Assembly: GCA_013215295.1 (NCBI GenBank)
Contig: JABSOZ010000009.1
Coordinates: 149,886 to 213,885 of the forward strand
Reading direction: 5' to 3'
Origin: Colwellia sp.
GTDB lineage: Bacteria; Pseudomonadota; Gammaproteobacteria; Enterobacterales; Alteromonadaceae
Length of the DNA stretch: 64,000 bases
The position numbers were made by a program, and so were the translations under genes. Under the pieces are notes generated by a model. The model did not search any database. It was not told the origin of the DNA and saw nothing but the letters and a program-made list of their open reading frames with translations. Below, in pieces: positions 36,534 to 45,803 of this stretch (the first letter of the stretch is position 1; each line of letters starts with the position of its first letter).

Positions 36534-36794
36534 ATGGATTATTTTGAACAGTTAGGTGTGAGTAGGGGATCTACGACCATCGAAATTAAAAAAGCATATC
36601 GAAAACTTGCTAATAAATATCACCCTGATAGGAATGATAGCAGTGATGCTAAAGAAAAATTTCAGTTTATACAGCAGGCTTATGATGTAATTTCTGATCC
36701 AAAAAAACGATCATTATATCTAAAGCAAAATTATACCGTTATAACCGACCCGAGAGAAATTGCTGACTCTTTTTGGCAAAGTGCTTTATCCTAG
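36534..36794 (+). CDS. Short J-domain (DnaJ-like) protein
   Basis: This 86-residue protein is little more than a J domain: [20 protein letters not shown], then HPD in KYHPDRN and [18 protein letters not shown]. The HPD motif needed to stimulate DnaK-type ATPases is intact. It has no zinc-finger or client-binding part, so its specificity must come from a short tail or partner proteins. I use ATG 36534; the 36483 alternative adds an unlikely Cys-rich leader. It heads a run of four co-oriented genes. Confidence 0.85.
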   Translation: MDYFEQLGVSRGSTTIEIKKAYRKLANKYHPDRNDSSDAKEKFQFIQQAYDVISDPKKRSLYLKQNYTVITDPREIADSFWQSALS

Positions 36795-36861
36795 ATACTT
36801 CTAAGCACTGAATTAATATCTCAATTAAACTTTAGTTAATCTCCCCATTAGGAAACTGTTA

Positions 36862-37320
36862 ATGCAAGTGGAAACAAAATTACCTGATTATTTGACCGAT
36901 GATTTTTCTATGTATTTGGAAAACATGAACTCATTGGCGGATCCTGAAAATCCTGACTTATTGTCAAATTATTTATCCAACTTATTCGAACAATTAAATG
37001 AAATGCCTTTAATATTTCATGGTATGGCTGACCAATTAGCTATGGCTATTTCAACCAAGGTAAGAATTGATAGTAAAAATCTTTCAAAAATTGAACTTTC
37101 TGCCAATCCTTCTTGGAGTGAAGTAAAGCCCTTTATTGGTGTACATGCGGATGCTCGTACTTGCATAACCGAAATAATGACTCACGCAGAAGAAGACTTA
37201 AAAACAGCTATCTTGCTCATTCATTTTTATAATCGCTATGATGCAACACCTTTGAAAGCTGAAGAAGATGAATATGCTCAAGTTGATGATGAAGATAATG
37301 ATTATGATGAGAACTATTGA
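36862..37320 (+). CDS. Unknown cytosolic protein with acidic tail (J-gene neighbour 1)
   Basis: This 152-residue soluble, mostly helical protein ends in about 20 residues dominated by Asp/Glu (EEDEYAQVDDEDNDYDENY). No signal peptide, membrane segment or domain is recognised. It follows the J-domain gene by 67 bp and precedes another unknown gene by 85 bp on the same strand. Confidence 0.65.
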   Translation: MQVETKLPDYLTDDFSMYLENMNSLADPENPDLLSNYLSNLFEQLNEMPLIFHGMADQLAMAISTKVRIDSKNLSKIELSANPSWSEVKPFIGVHADARTCITEIMTHAEEDLKTAILLIHFYNRYDATPLKAEEDEYAQVDDEDNDYDENY

Positions 37321-37405
37321 TTTTGATAAAAAAGAGGTTTATAAATTTTTAGTATCACCACATCGATAAATATAATTAGTAATATATAAGTTTTAAGGAA
37401 TTATC

Positions 37406-38053
37406 TTGAAAAAAAATGCTTTAATTCTCGCTACTGACATCATTGAACAAGCACAACATAGTGGAAGACGCGCGGGCACCTCATTAGAAGCTATTGCCTC
37501 TGAACAAGGCGATGAAGTTATGCTCGCAGTGTTAACAGAAATGGATATTTTAACAGTAGCCAAGATCGTACGAGAGCACGACGCTACTATTCCATCTATT
37601 GCAACATGGTTAATGGATGCAGACTCCATTAAACAACTATTAAATGTTGAGCCATCATATTGGCAAAATATGGACGAAGATCATGTGTTTTGCGCACAAA
37701 CAGAAGCACATAGTTTATTGACACAAATATTTCTTTCTTCTGATGATGAAGAAAAACAATTAGAAGTATTAAACGCTATTGTTGAAGATGATTTCGGTCT
37801 TTTATATCTATCGTTACCGTTCGTTGGACATGACTTTTCTGAAATAGAGGAAGATGAAGAGCAGACATCAGGTAGCATTGAAGAATTGCTAATGAAAATT
37901 AAAACGTTGAACGAAGAAGCTTATCGTGAAGTGATGACGGTTAGCAGCAATGGAACACTCGAAAATATTGAAAATGCATTAAAACAAAATGCCAATAAGC
38001 AAAGAGTAACTTCAGTTGAAATGGATACCGACGATATGTTCGCGCCACTTTAA
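37406..38053 (+). CDS. Unknown cytosolic helical protein (J-gene neighbour 2)
   Basis: This 215-residue soluble protein is predicted mainly helical, with an acidic patch in FSEIEEDEEQT. The start is TTG at 37406: AAGGA (37395-37399) is 6-7 bases upstream, and there is no in-frame ATG until about residue 38. It opens MKKNALILATDIIEQAQ. No family recognised. It lies in the same direction as the J-domain gene and the two other unknown genes. Confidence 0.65.
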   Translation: MKKNALILATDIIEQAQHSGRRAGTSLEAIASEQGDEVMLAVLTEMDILTVAKIVREHDATIPSIATWLMDADSIKQLLNVEPSYWQNMDEDHVFCAQTEAHSLLTQIFLSSDDEEKQLEVLNAIVEDDFGLLYLSLPFVGHDFSEIEEDEEQTSGSIEELLMKIKTLNEEAYREVMTVSSNGTLENIENALKQNANKQRVTSVEMDTDDMFAPL

Positions 38054-38136
38054 TTCGTCAAAGCAGGGCAAACACAGTATTAATTTGCCTAATTAAACCG
38101 CGTTATTTAAGAAAATTTATCGATTGGAATTCATAA

Positions 38137-39057
38137 ATGAGAATTGCAGAATTACGAAATCATCCGTTTTTACTTTTGGTGTTAAAAGACGGAGAAAGTG
38201 AAGGTTATTTTACACCTGAATTTATGCATAAAACAAAACAACAGTTAATCGACATGTCTTTAAGAATAGCTTCAGATAATTTATCGATAATTTATGCAGA
38301 TCAAATTAGAAAAGGTTGTGAAATTGTTCTAGGCATGAGCAACCTGGGGTTATTAGAACTTTGTGATAACGATACAGATAAAGCAAAGGATATTATAAAA
38401 AACCAAGGGATTGTTTATTGTTTTAGGGCCGGTTGGGCGAAGTATGCTCAGTTAAAAAAGGTATCGCCCTCATACTTTGAAGAAATTTCCATTTGTAGCT
38501 ATGCTTTAGCAACCAACGATATTTCTGATATAAGGCTTATGCATAAAGCTTTAGCTGATGAAGGCTATAAAAGTGCCAAACTTTTACAAGTTTATAAAAG
38601 TATTGCCGCAAACTATTGTGCAAATACACTTTTTATTGATAATGATGAAGAACTGTTAATGTTTGAATTGCAGAAATTTCTTAATTCCGCGATTGCATTA
38701 TTATTGATAGATTCAGAAAGAACCGTATTCACCAGTTCGTTATATGACCAATTGAATACCTACTTTACGAATACGGATAAAGAATTAATACTTGCGAAAG
38801 TTGAAGCCTGTATTGAAAGCTTTATTGAGAAGCTTTCGGTTTCGACGAAAGGTTATTTAAGAGATATAAATTTATTAGATTTTGTCGAATTAAAGGGATT
38901 AATTAGTCAACAAGAAAATATTTCTATTTATATTCAAGAAATATTAGAGTTGCCTATAACCGTTGCTAATGAGTTGAATGATGATTTTGATGGAGGTTAC
39001 GACTTCCATGCTGATGATGAAGACGATATTGCCTATTTAAGACCAGATGCACCATAA
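38137..39057 (+). CDS. Unknown cytosolic protein with acidic C-terminus (J-gene neighbour 3)
   Basis: This 306-residue soluble protein is helical throughout and ends in an acidic segment NDDFDGGYDFHADDEDD. No motif or family is recognised. It may share a role with the two preceding proteins, two of the three having acidic C-terminal tails; such tails often mediate contacts with chaperones or basic partners, but this is only inference. No terminator is evident after it. Confidence 0.65.
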   Translation: MRIAELRNHPFLLLVLKDGESEGYFTPEFMHKTKQQLIDMSLRIASDNLSIIYADQIRKGCEIVLGMSNLGLLELCDNDTDKAKDIIKNQGIVYCFRAGWAKYAQLKKVSPSYFEEISICSYALATNDISDIRLMHKALADEGYKSAKLLQVYKSIAANYCANTLFIDNDEELLMFELQKFLNSAIALLLIDSERTVFTSSLYDQLNTYFTNTDKELILAKVEACIESFIEKLSVSTKGYLRDINLLDFVELKGLISQQENISIYIQEILELPITVANELNDDFDGGYDFHADDEDDIAYLRPDAP

Positions 39058-39196
39058 CGTATGCTTTGCTTGGTCTTAAAGTCTTCGAGAAAATGAATGT
39101 AGCAATGAGCAGAATAATGACTTCGATTAGTTGGCGCAAAGCTTATATCTACTATACCTTATTAGTAAGTTTATGATTATTTAGAAAGGATTATTG

Positions 39197-39919
39197 ATGG
39201 ATAATATTATTAAAAATTTTTTACGTGTTGCTCTTTGGGTTACTGGTAGCATTATATTGACAGCTTGTTCTTCAATGCCCAAATATCAAAACTTATCTAC
39301 GGATGCTGAAGTCGTTAATGCTAAAAAGAATAGCCCTGAATTATTACAAGAATTTACTGTAGTTATTGGTGATAACTTATTATCTAAAGTCTCTGGTAGT
39401 TATTTAGAAAATAAAACACAGTCTGTGAGTTTACTTTCAAAGATACAATATATTAATGATGAACACCCAGGACTGTCTAAAGGTAAAACTACAGTATTAG
39501 GTATGAGTAGTTCAGGTGGCAACGCTGCTTGTTATAATGATGCTAAGTATCGTGATGATCTCGTTAAATTTTGTTTATTTGATGAAGACAAAGATGGTTA
39601 TTTTGAAATGGGTAGTTTTACTGGAGACGAAACTTACTCGTTAAATATTCCTTATAATATCTTTAGCGATAATAGTCGAACGCCTGAAAGAGGTTACTTT
39701 AGAAAGACTATATCTTATAAAGGGTTATCAAACGGAAAGATTCATTTTAATTATTCTGAATATTCTGGAAGTATGGCTAGAGCAACATTTAGCCAAGAAT
39801 TTTCAATAGTGAACACAAAAGATGCGCATATATTATTTAATTTCAAAGGAGCAGAAATTAAAATTAAAGATGTTGAACTGTTAAGTATTACTTATGAAGT
39901 TATGCAGTACTTTAGATAG
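39197..39919 (+). CDS. Lipoprotein with a DxDxDG calcium-loop-like motif
   Basis: This 240-residue protein has a lipoprotein signal peptide ending LTACSS (Cys at about residue 24). It has a single loop FDEDKDGYFEMG of the DxDxDG type that often binds calcium, and a beta-rich remainder. No family recognised. ATG 39197 is preferred (AAAGGA 6 bases upstream); TTG 39194 would be too close. It stands alone, ended by a strong terminator. Confidence 0.72.
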   Translation: MDNIIKNFLRVALWVTGSIILTACSSMPKYQNLSTDAEVVNAKKNSPELLQEFTVVIGDNLLSKVSGSYLENKTQSVSLLSKIQYINDEHPGLSKGKTTVLGMSSSGGNAACYNDAKYRDDLVKFCLFDEDKDGYFEMGSFTGDETYSLNIPYNIFSDNSRTPERGYFRKTISYKGLSNGKIHFNYSEYSGSMARATFSQEFSIVNTKDAHILFNFKGAEIKIKDVELLSITYEVMQYFR

Positions 39920-39941
39920 TTTACAGACAGGTATATGTTAT

Positions 39942-39977
39942 AAAAAAGCCGTAAAATTTTAATTTTACGGCTTTTTT
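39942..39977. terminator. Bidirectional intrinsic terminator
   Basis: AAAAAAGCCGTAAAAT pairs with ATTTTACGGCTTTTTT around a TTTA loop. It sits between convergent genes, the calcium-loop lipoprotein (plus) and the M2 dipeptidase (minus), and can serve both. Confidence 0.9.
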
Positions 39978-40003
39978 AGTTTGCAGTTTCATTTAGCTAA
40001 AAT

Positions 40004-41848
40004 TTAAAAACCACACTGTTTACCTTTGTTTTTCTCTTTCAACCAAATTTGTAATGGTGCAAAGTAATCGAGTACAGCAGTAGCATTCATTTGCTCACTA
40101 CCCGTTAATACTTTGTAAGCTTCTTGCCAAGGTTGGCTAGAGCCCATTTCTAACATGGTATTGAGTGCTTTACCTGCTTCTTTAGAGTTATAAATAGAAC
40201 AGCGATGAATAGGATCTGTATTCCCTGATATCTCACAAAGTGCTTTATGAAACTCAAACTGTTGAATATGCGCTAAGAAGTAACGACTGTACGGAACGCC
40301 ACCAGGAACATGATATTTTGCTCCAGGATCAAATGCATTCGCATCACGGTCAACCGGTGCTGCAACACCTTGATATTTTTCACGCAACTCCCACCAAGCG
40401 GTATTGTAATTTTCTGGAGTAATTTCACCAGAGTAAACTTTCCAACGCCATTGATCGACCATCAAGCCGAATGGAATAAATGCTATTTTTTCTAACGCCA
40501 TCTTCATTAATAAACCAATATCTTTTGATTCATCAGGGATCGTATCGATTAAGCCAATTTCTTTCAAATATTTAGGGGTTACTGAAAGAGCAATTGTATC
40601 GCCAATCGCTTCATGAAACCCATCATTCGCGCTATTTTGAAAGTAAACAGGTTGATCTTTATATGCACGTTGATAAAAGTTATGTCCAAGTTCGTGATGA
40701 ATAACATTAAACTCTTCACCTGTTTTTTGGATACACATTTTAATGCGGATATCATCTTTTGAATCAAGATCCCATGCGGAAGCATGACAAACTACATCAC
40801 GATCTGCGGGTTTAGTGAATAATGAACGTGTCCAGAATGTTTCAGGTAAAGCATCAAAACCTAATGAAGTGAAGAATGTTTCAGCACCTTTTACCATTTT
40901 AATTTCGTCATAGTTATTTGCAGCTAACTGTTCAGTTACATCGTAACCTGGATCCGCATTTTCAGGAGCAACTAACTCATAGATATTTCCCCAAGACTGC
41001 GCCCACATATTGCCTAATAAATGCGCAGGAATTGGTTTGTCTTGTGGTACTTTATCTACCCCATAAGTTTTGCCTAGCTCACTGCGAACATAACAATGTA
41101 AGTCGTCGTATAACGGCTTTACTTGTCCCCATAAACGGTCAAGTTCTTTAGCAAAGTCATCAGCTGGCATATCATAATTTGAACGCCACATTGCACCTAA
41201 GTCTTTATAACCTAGACCTTGAGCGCCTTCGTTGCCTAGTTCAGATTGACGTACAAATAAAGGTTTCATGTCTGGACTAATCGTACGCCAGCCTTGCCAC
41301 ATCTCCAACAACTCGTCGTAATCACGAGAAGTTGCCATGGTAGATGTCATTTCACCTAGGCTTAACGTTTTACCTGCATTCGTTGTGTAAGTACCTTTAC
41401 CATACATACCACCTAGTTCTGAACCAATTTTTGCAAGCTCGGCAGATTTTTTCGAGTCTTGAGGTGCAGGCATAACTAAACTTTGTTTTAGCGTATTTAA
41501 CTTTCTACGTTGAATATCCGTAACTTCAGCATCATCAAACTTAGCAGCCGCCATAGCAAAACGAACGCCAGCTTCAGTTGATTTCTGGTTAGCTGCTGCA
41601 GATAATGCCGCAGTGTCATCAGTAATAAAATTTGAATAAATCCATTCAGCACGACTTCCTTCAATACCTAATTCTATTAATTCTTTTTCGGTAGCGATAA
41701 GAAATTTTCCTGCATCTTTTGCAGTTAATACTTGGCTGGTCTCAGAGACAGGCTTAGGGTCAATATTAGCTTTGTTGTTATCATTACAAGCACTTAAGCT
41801 TGCTGCAACTAGAATAGCTGCAGTGGTCAATTTAAATGTCGATTTCAT
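40004..41848 (-). CDS. M2-family (ACE-like) peptidyl-dipeptidase lipoprotein
   Basis: This 614-residue zinc peptidase is of the family of angiotensin-converting enzyme. It has a lipobox LSAC (Cys21), so it is probably anchored in the envelope. The zinc site is complete: HELGH (385-389) and third ligand Glu413 in HEAIGD. Other M2-type motifs are EEFNVIHHE and GMVDQWRW-like LMVDQWRWKVYSG. It removes dipeptides from peptide C-termini, presumably for nutrition. Length matches bacterial M2 enzymes. The leader region upstream contains two tandem RNA-like repeats. Confidence 0.93.
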   Translation of the reverse strand: MKSTFKLTTAAILVAASLSACNDNNKANIDPKPVSETSQVLTAKDAGKFLIATEKELIELGIEGSRAEWIYSNFITDDTAALSAAANQKSTEAGVRFAMAAAKFDDAEVTDIQRRKLNTLKQSLVMPAPQDSKKSAELAKIGSELGGMYGKGTYTTNAGKTLSLGEMTSTMATSRDYDELLEMWQGWRTISPDMKPLFVRQSELGNEGAQGLGYKDLGAMWRSNYDMPADDFAKELDRLWGQVKPLYDDLHCYVRSELGKTYGVDKVPQDKPIPAHLLGNMWAQSWGNIYELVAPENADPGYDVTEQLAANNYDEIKMVKGAETFFTSLGFDALPETFWTRSLFTKPADRDVVCHASAWDLDSKDDIRIKMCIQKTGEEFNVIHHELGHNFYQRAYKDQPVYFQNSANDGFHEAIGDTIALSVTPKYLKEIGLIDTIPDESKDIGLLMKMALEKIAFIPFGLMVDQWRWKVYSGEITPENYNTAWWELREKYQGVAAPVDRDANAFDPGAKYHVPGGVPYSRYFLAHIQQFEFHKALCEISGNTDPIHRCSIYNSKEAGKALNTMLEMGSSQPWQEAYKVLTGSEQMNATAVLDYFAPLQIWLKEKNKGKQCGF

Positions 41849-42032
41849 AAGTATCCGTTATTGTTTTTATTAGCGCTAAAGAAGCACCTGAGTTAACGTA
41901 ATATAAGGTCTTGTATATAGTAGAATGAGATGGGCAACTTGGCAACAGTATTAACTTTTGTAAAACTGAAATTACAGTTGCTGATAGAATTATCCTTCCT
42001 CCATACTTATAAATTGATCAAAGTAATTTTTT

Positions 42033-42130
42033 GACAAAAAAAAGCCCAGTAAATTAACTGGGCATTATCTAAAACAGAGATAAAGGGGGAAATAACAAAG
42101 AAACACTATTCAAACTCACCCTTCGAAAAG
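42033..42130 (-). ncRNA. Candidate small RNA, copy 1
   Basis: On the minus strand the unit has a TATTAT -10-like box (42139-42144), then about 98 nt. It ends in GCCCAGTTAATTTACTGGGC, a 7-8 bp stem followed by eight T, a textbook intrinsic terminator. The 5' part contains TTCGAA-GGGTGAG-TTTGAA, a small stem with a GGGTGAG loop, identical in copy two. No protein-coding frame fits. It reads toward the dipeptidase gene, so it could also be a leader attenuator. Confidence 0.5.
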
Positions 42131-42212
42131 TTGAAATAATAATAAGGGTACTAAGCGTTTTTTACTGTTGTCATTACGTTACAAGTTGTTATTAACAATG
42201 AAGTTAATTTTA

Positions 42213-42310
42213 GACAAAAAAAAGCCCAATAAATTTATTGGGCATTATCTAAAACAGATATAAGAGGGAAATAACAATGAAACACTATTCAAACTCACCC
42301 TTCGAATAGC
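42213..42310 (-). ncRNA. Candidate small RNA, copy 2
   Basis: Second copy of the same unit: -10-like TATTAT at 42318-42323, a conserved 5' block, then GCCCAATAAATTTATTGGGC and eight T. The stem differs from copy one by compensating changes (CAGT/ACTG against CAAT/ATTG), so pairing is preserved. That supports a functional hairpin. A possible 10-codon plus-strand ATG frame in this copy is not kept in copy one. Confidence 0.52.
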
Positions 42311-42523
42311 TGAGCTGATAATATGTGTATTCGGTGTTTCTTACTGTTTCTTTTACGTAATAGTTTGTAACTCGCACAACGAGTGTTTTCATCACATTGA
42401 AATTAATAGATAAATCCCAAATTACATATTCATTGTTGCGTTATTTCAAACGCTTGTTTAAACTGTCATTAATTGATGATGAATATTTTCATTTACAGTG
42501 TAGTTAAAAGGTATCGTTAGCAC

Positions 42524-43144
42524 ATGAGTACAAAAAACAAAATTTTAGACGCAGCAGAAAATTTATTCGCGATACAAGGTTTTAATGGTACATCATTAAG
42601 AGAAATTACCAGCCGAGCTGAAGTCAATTTAGCTGCGGTGAATTATCATTTTGGATCTAAAAAAGAATTAATAAAATCTGTAATGTCGCGTTACATGAAT
42701 GAGCTTTCGCCTCGTTTAGAGGCATCACTTGTTAATATATGTGAACAAGAAAACCTGACTTTACTTGAAGTGTTCTCAGCTTTTATAGAACCTTTATTAT
42801 CATTAAATGAATTTAAAGAAAATGGTACGAGTAATTTCTTACAACTACTCGGGCGAGGTTATTCTGATAGCCAAGGTTTTTTACGTTGGTTTTTAACGAC
42901 ACAATACCCCGGCGTTATAAATAACTTTGTTAAAGCCGTACAGAAAGCTTATCCAGAACTAACGACAGAAGAAATGTTTTGGCGTTTACATTTTACCATG
43001 GGAACCATAGTATTTACGATGTCGTCGAGCGATGCTTTAATGGATATTGCTAAAAGTGATTTTGACAAAACGATGGATATCGCTGGCGTTATTAAAAAAG
43101 TTATCCCTTATGTTGCAGCTGGTGTTGCTGCACCACTACTTTAG
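42524..43144 (+). CDS. TetR-family regulator (PsrA-like)
   Basis: This 206-residue regulator has a TetR helix-turn-helix (AENLFAIQGFNGTSLREITS, then AEVNLAAVNYHFGSKKELI) and a helical ligand domain. The AAVNYHFGSK segment and length resemble PsrA, a fatty-acid-responsive repressor in Pseudomonas and Shewanella; the assignment to PsrA is from general similarity only. The next gene, nagZ, begins 109 bp later on the same strand. Confidence 0.8.
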   Translation: MSTKNKILDAAENLFAIQGFNGTSLREITSRAEVNLAAVNYHFGSKKELIKSVMSRYMNELSPRLEASLVNICEQENLTLLEVFSAFIEPLLSLNEFKENGTSNFLQLLGRGYSDSQGFLRWFLTTQYPGVINNFVKAVQKAYPELTTEEMFWRLHFTMGTIVFTMSSSDALMDIAKSDFDKTMDIAGVIKKVIPYVAAGVAAPLL

Positions 43145-43253
43145 ACCTGTCACTTTATCGTTTTTAAGTTGATATATCGACATCAGGTTTGTAATTAAGC
43201 CTGATTTAGGTAAAGTAGCACTATCAAAAATTTAACATCATAAAAGCGTGTTT

Positions 43254-44267
43254 ATGGGTCCTATTATGTTAGATGTGCTTGGCACATCTTTAACGGCAGA
43301 AGACAAAGAGCTTCTGCAACATCCTCTTGTCGGCGGATTAATTTTATTTACTCGTAATTATGAATCTCCAGAGCAAATCGCTCAATTAACTGCCGATATT
43401 CGCCGTGCTGCAAATAAGCCGCTAATTATTGCGGTTGATCACGAAGGTGGCCGAGTACAACGTTTTCGAGATGGATTTTCTTTGATCCCAGCTATGGGGA
43501 AAATCTGGAACTTTGCTGATCAAAATGTAATTAAAGCCCAAGAGTTAGCAAAGCAAAGTGCAATACTCATGGCACTAGAAGTTCAAGCCGTGGGTATTGA
43601 TATTAGTTTTGCACCTATTCTTGATATTGATGATATAAGTGCAGTCATTGGTGATAGAGCTTTTCATAAAAATCCAGAAATTGTTTGTCAGCTAGCCAGT
43701 GCTTTTGTTGATGGGTTACATCTCGTTGGTATGAAGGCTACGGGTAAACATTTCCCTGGTCATGGCAGCGTACACGCTGATTCACATATTGACTTACCGA
43801 TTGATCTTCGTTTGCGAGATGAAATATTTTCTTTAGATATGCTGCCTTTTAAAACGTTAATTAATAATAATAAAGTGGATGCATTAATGCCTGCACATGT
43901 CATTTTTCCTGACATTGACAGTGAAGCTGTAGGTTTTTCCCCTTATTGGTTAAAAGATATTTTACGCAATGAACTTGGGTTTAACGGGGTTATTTTTAGT
44001 GATGACTTATCGATGGAAGGTGCCGCATGTGTTGGTGGTTATGTTGAACGTGCTGAAGCGGCACAACAAGCCGGCTGTGACATGCTTCTATTATGTAATA
44101 ATCGAGATAGCTGCATTGATGTTATTGATAATGCGAATATTGTTATTGAAGAGAAAAGTAATATACGCTTGTTAGCGCTATTGAAAAGTTCAACAGGTGG
44201 TTTGAATGAGCTACAAGAAAACCCACGTTGGCAGCATGCTCGCAAAGTACTCGCTGAATACATATAA
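43254..44267 (+). CDS. nagZ: Beta-N-acetylglucosaminidase NagZ (peptidoglycan recycling)
   Basis: This 337-residue family 3 glycosidase opens MGPIMLDVLGTSLT, as NagZ does. It has IAVDHEGGRVQRF, the His/Asp loop KATGKHFPGHGSVHADSH with the catalytic His, and nucleophile Asp in VIFSDDLSMEGA. It removes GlcNAc from anhydro-muropeptides in the cytoplasm. I start it at ATG 43254 because NagZ proteins begin there; the GTG at 43248 is an alternative. Confidence 0.95.
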   Translation: MGPIMLDVLGTSLTAEDKELLQHPLVGGLILFTRNYESPEQIAQLTADIRRAANKPLIIAVDHEGGRVQRFRDGFSLIPAMGKIWNFADQNVIKAQELAKQSAILMALEVQAVGIDISFAPILDIDDISAVIGDRAFHKNPEIVCQLASAFVDGLHLVGMKATGKHFPGHGSVHADSHIDLPIDLRLRDEIFSLDMLPFKTLINNNKVDALMPAHVIFPDIDSEAVGFSPYWLKDILRNELGFNGVIFSDDLSMEGAACVGGYVERAEAAQQAGCDMLLLCNNRDSCIDVIDNANIVIEEKSNIRLLALLKSSTGGLNELQENPRWQHARKVLAEYI

Positions 44268-44315
44268 AATAATTTTAATGTATATCATCTTAAAATAATA
44301 AAAATAGAGAGTTAC

Positions 44316-45692
44316 ATGAAGTTAACTAAACAAAGTTTTATTGTGCTAGCGCCATTGCTAGCCTTTGCGTTTTATTTTTTGTTGTTATGGTTGGGGTTAG
44401 CTGAAAAACCAGCAACGGCTGCTGCAATAACATTACTTACCGTTATTTGGTGGGTCAGTGAAGCCATACCCATTCCAGCCACGTCTTTAGTTCCTTTTGC
44501 ATTATTACCCATATTCGGCGTTGTTGACCATAAAACGGTTGCCTCTTCATTAGGTAGCCACGTTATTTTGTTGCTAATGGGCGCATTTATGCTGTCAAAA
44601 GCGATTGAAAAAAGTGGTGCACACCAAAGACTTGCTGTTTATATGGTCAGGTTGGTCGGTGTATCAAGCGGTAGGCGTTTAGTTTTTGGCTTTATGTTAG
44701 CTACAGGTTTGCTCAGCATGTGGATCTCAAACACGGCAACTACTTTGATTATGCTTCCCATTGCATTAGCTATTCTTGCCCATGTTGATAACAAAGAACT
44801 TAAGGTTGCACTCATTTTGGGTATTGCCTATGCCGCTTCGGTTGGTGGTATTGGCACGCCGATAGGAACTCCTCCCAATGTCATATTTATGGGGATATAT
44901 GAAGAACATACTGGCCGTGAATTTAGCTTTTTATCATGGATGAAAATAGGCGTTCCCATTGTTTTAATCGCTTTACCTATAATGGCTTGGTGGTTAACAA
45001 GAAATGTAAAACTTGAGGAAGAAATTAAATTACCAGAGCTTGGTGCATGGAGAAGTGAAGAAAAGAGAACACTTTGGGTATTTGGTTTAACTGCATTGGC
45101 ATGGATCACTCGTAAAGAACCTTTTGGTGGTTGGAGTGACTTCTTGGATATTCCTATTGCGGGTGATAGTACAGTTGCATTATTCGCAGTTGTATTAATG
45201 TTTTTAATACCTAACGGCAAAGGCTCCCGTTTACTTGATTGGGACACGGCCAAAACAATTCCTTGGGGAATGCTGTTGTTATTCGCTGGTGGTATTGCGA
45301 TAGCAAAAGGTTTTGTTGCTTCAGGTTTAAGTCAAATACTAGGCGAGTGGATGTCTTCATTAGCCAATCTACCGGTAATCGTTATGATACTCACTATTTG
45401 TTTAGTGGTAACGTATCTAACAGAAATCACCAGTAATACAGCAACTGCTACTTTACTTATGCCTATTTTAGCTGTGGCCGCTGTATCGGCAGGTTATGAC
45501 CCTATGGTGTTAATGATACCTGCTGCCATGTGTGCTAGTTGTGCATTTATGCTACCTGTTGCGACAGCACCTAATGCGATTGTATATGGCACGGGTGAAA
45601 TTGAAATTAAAGATATGGTAAAAGAAGGGGCAATATTAAGCTTTGTTTTGTCTTGTTTAATCGCAGTTGTTTGTTATATATTCTTGTTTTAA
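44316..45692 (+). CDS. DASS/SLC13-family sodium-coupled anion carrier
   Basis: This 458-residue inner-membrane carrier has about eleven helices and two inverted halves. Each half carries the SNT signature (WISNTATTLIMLP near residue 140 and EITSNTATATLLMP near residue 378). The family moves di- or tricarboxylates, or sulfate, with sodium. Substrate is not determined by these motifs; dicarboxylates are the most common. It is 48 bp after nagZ and followed by a terminator. Confidence 0.9.
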   Translation: MKLTKQSFIVLAPLLAFAFYFLLLWLGLAEKPATAAAITLLTVIWWVSEAIPIPATSLVPFALLPIFGVVDHKTVASSLGSHVILLLMGAFMLSKAIEKSGAHQRLAVYMVRLVGVSSGRRLVFGFMLATGLLSMWISNTATTLIMLPIALAILAHVDNKELKVALILGIAYAASVGGIGTPIGTPPNVIFMGIYEEHTGREFSFLSWMKIGVPIVLIALPIMAWWLTRNVKLEEEIKLPELGAWRSEEKRTLWVFGLTALAWITRKEPFGGWSDFLDIPIAGDSTVALFAVVLMFLIPNGKGSRLLDWDTAKTIPWGMLLLFAGGIAIAKGFVASGLSQILGEWMSSLANLPVIVMILTICLVVTYLTEITSNTATATLLMPILAVAAVSAGYDPMVLMIPAAMCASCAFMLPVATAPNAIVYGTGEIEIKDMVKEGAILSFVLSCLIAVVCYIFLF

Positions 45693-45761
45693 TTGTATGA
45701 TCTAAATTTTTTCATGGTTAAATTTAGTATTATTTTTTAAAGTAGATTATAGAAATAAATG

Positions 45762-45786
45762 AAAGGGCTTTCTTAAGCCCTTTTTA
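45762..45786. terminator. Intrinsic terminator between DASS carrier and dsbB
   Basis: AAGGGCTT pairs with AAGCCCTT (45763-45770, 45775-45782) with a TCTT loop and a T tract, 70 bp after the carrier stop. It also lies just beyond the end of dsbB on the minus strand. Confidence 0.82.
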
Positions 45787-45803
45787 TTTATTATTTCATC
45801 TGT

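Larger units (their letters stand above)
42022..42380. repeat. Tandem 180-bp duplication in the dipeptidase/TetR intergenic region
   Basis: Two copies of a roughly 175-bp unit lie head to tail with a period of 180 bp (anchor GACAAAAAAAAGCCC at 42033 and 42213). Identity is highest in the hairpin and in a block of about 28 bases with no changes (42099-42126 and the matching part of copy two). It is lower at the outer ends. The 675-bp gap 41849-42523 contains nothing else recognised. Confidence 0.85.

Noticed and set aside
42277..42309. Ten-codon plus-strand frame (MKHYSNSPFE) in the second tandem repeat, with GAGGG upstream
   Set aside because: The first copy has AAG instead of ATG at the same place, so a coding role is not conserved; the minus-strand RNA reading explains the conservation better. 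Not fully excluded.
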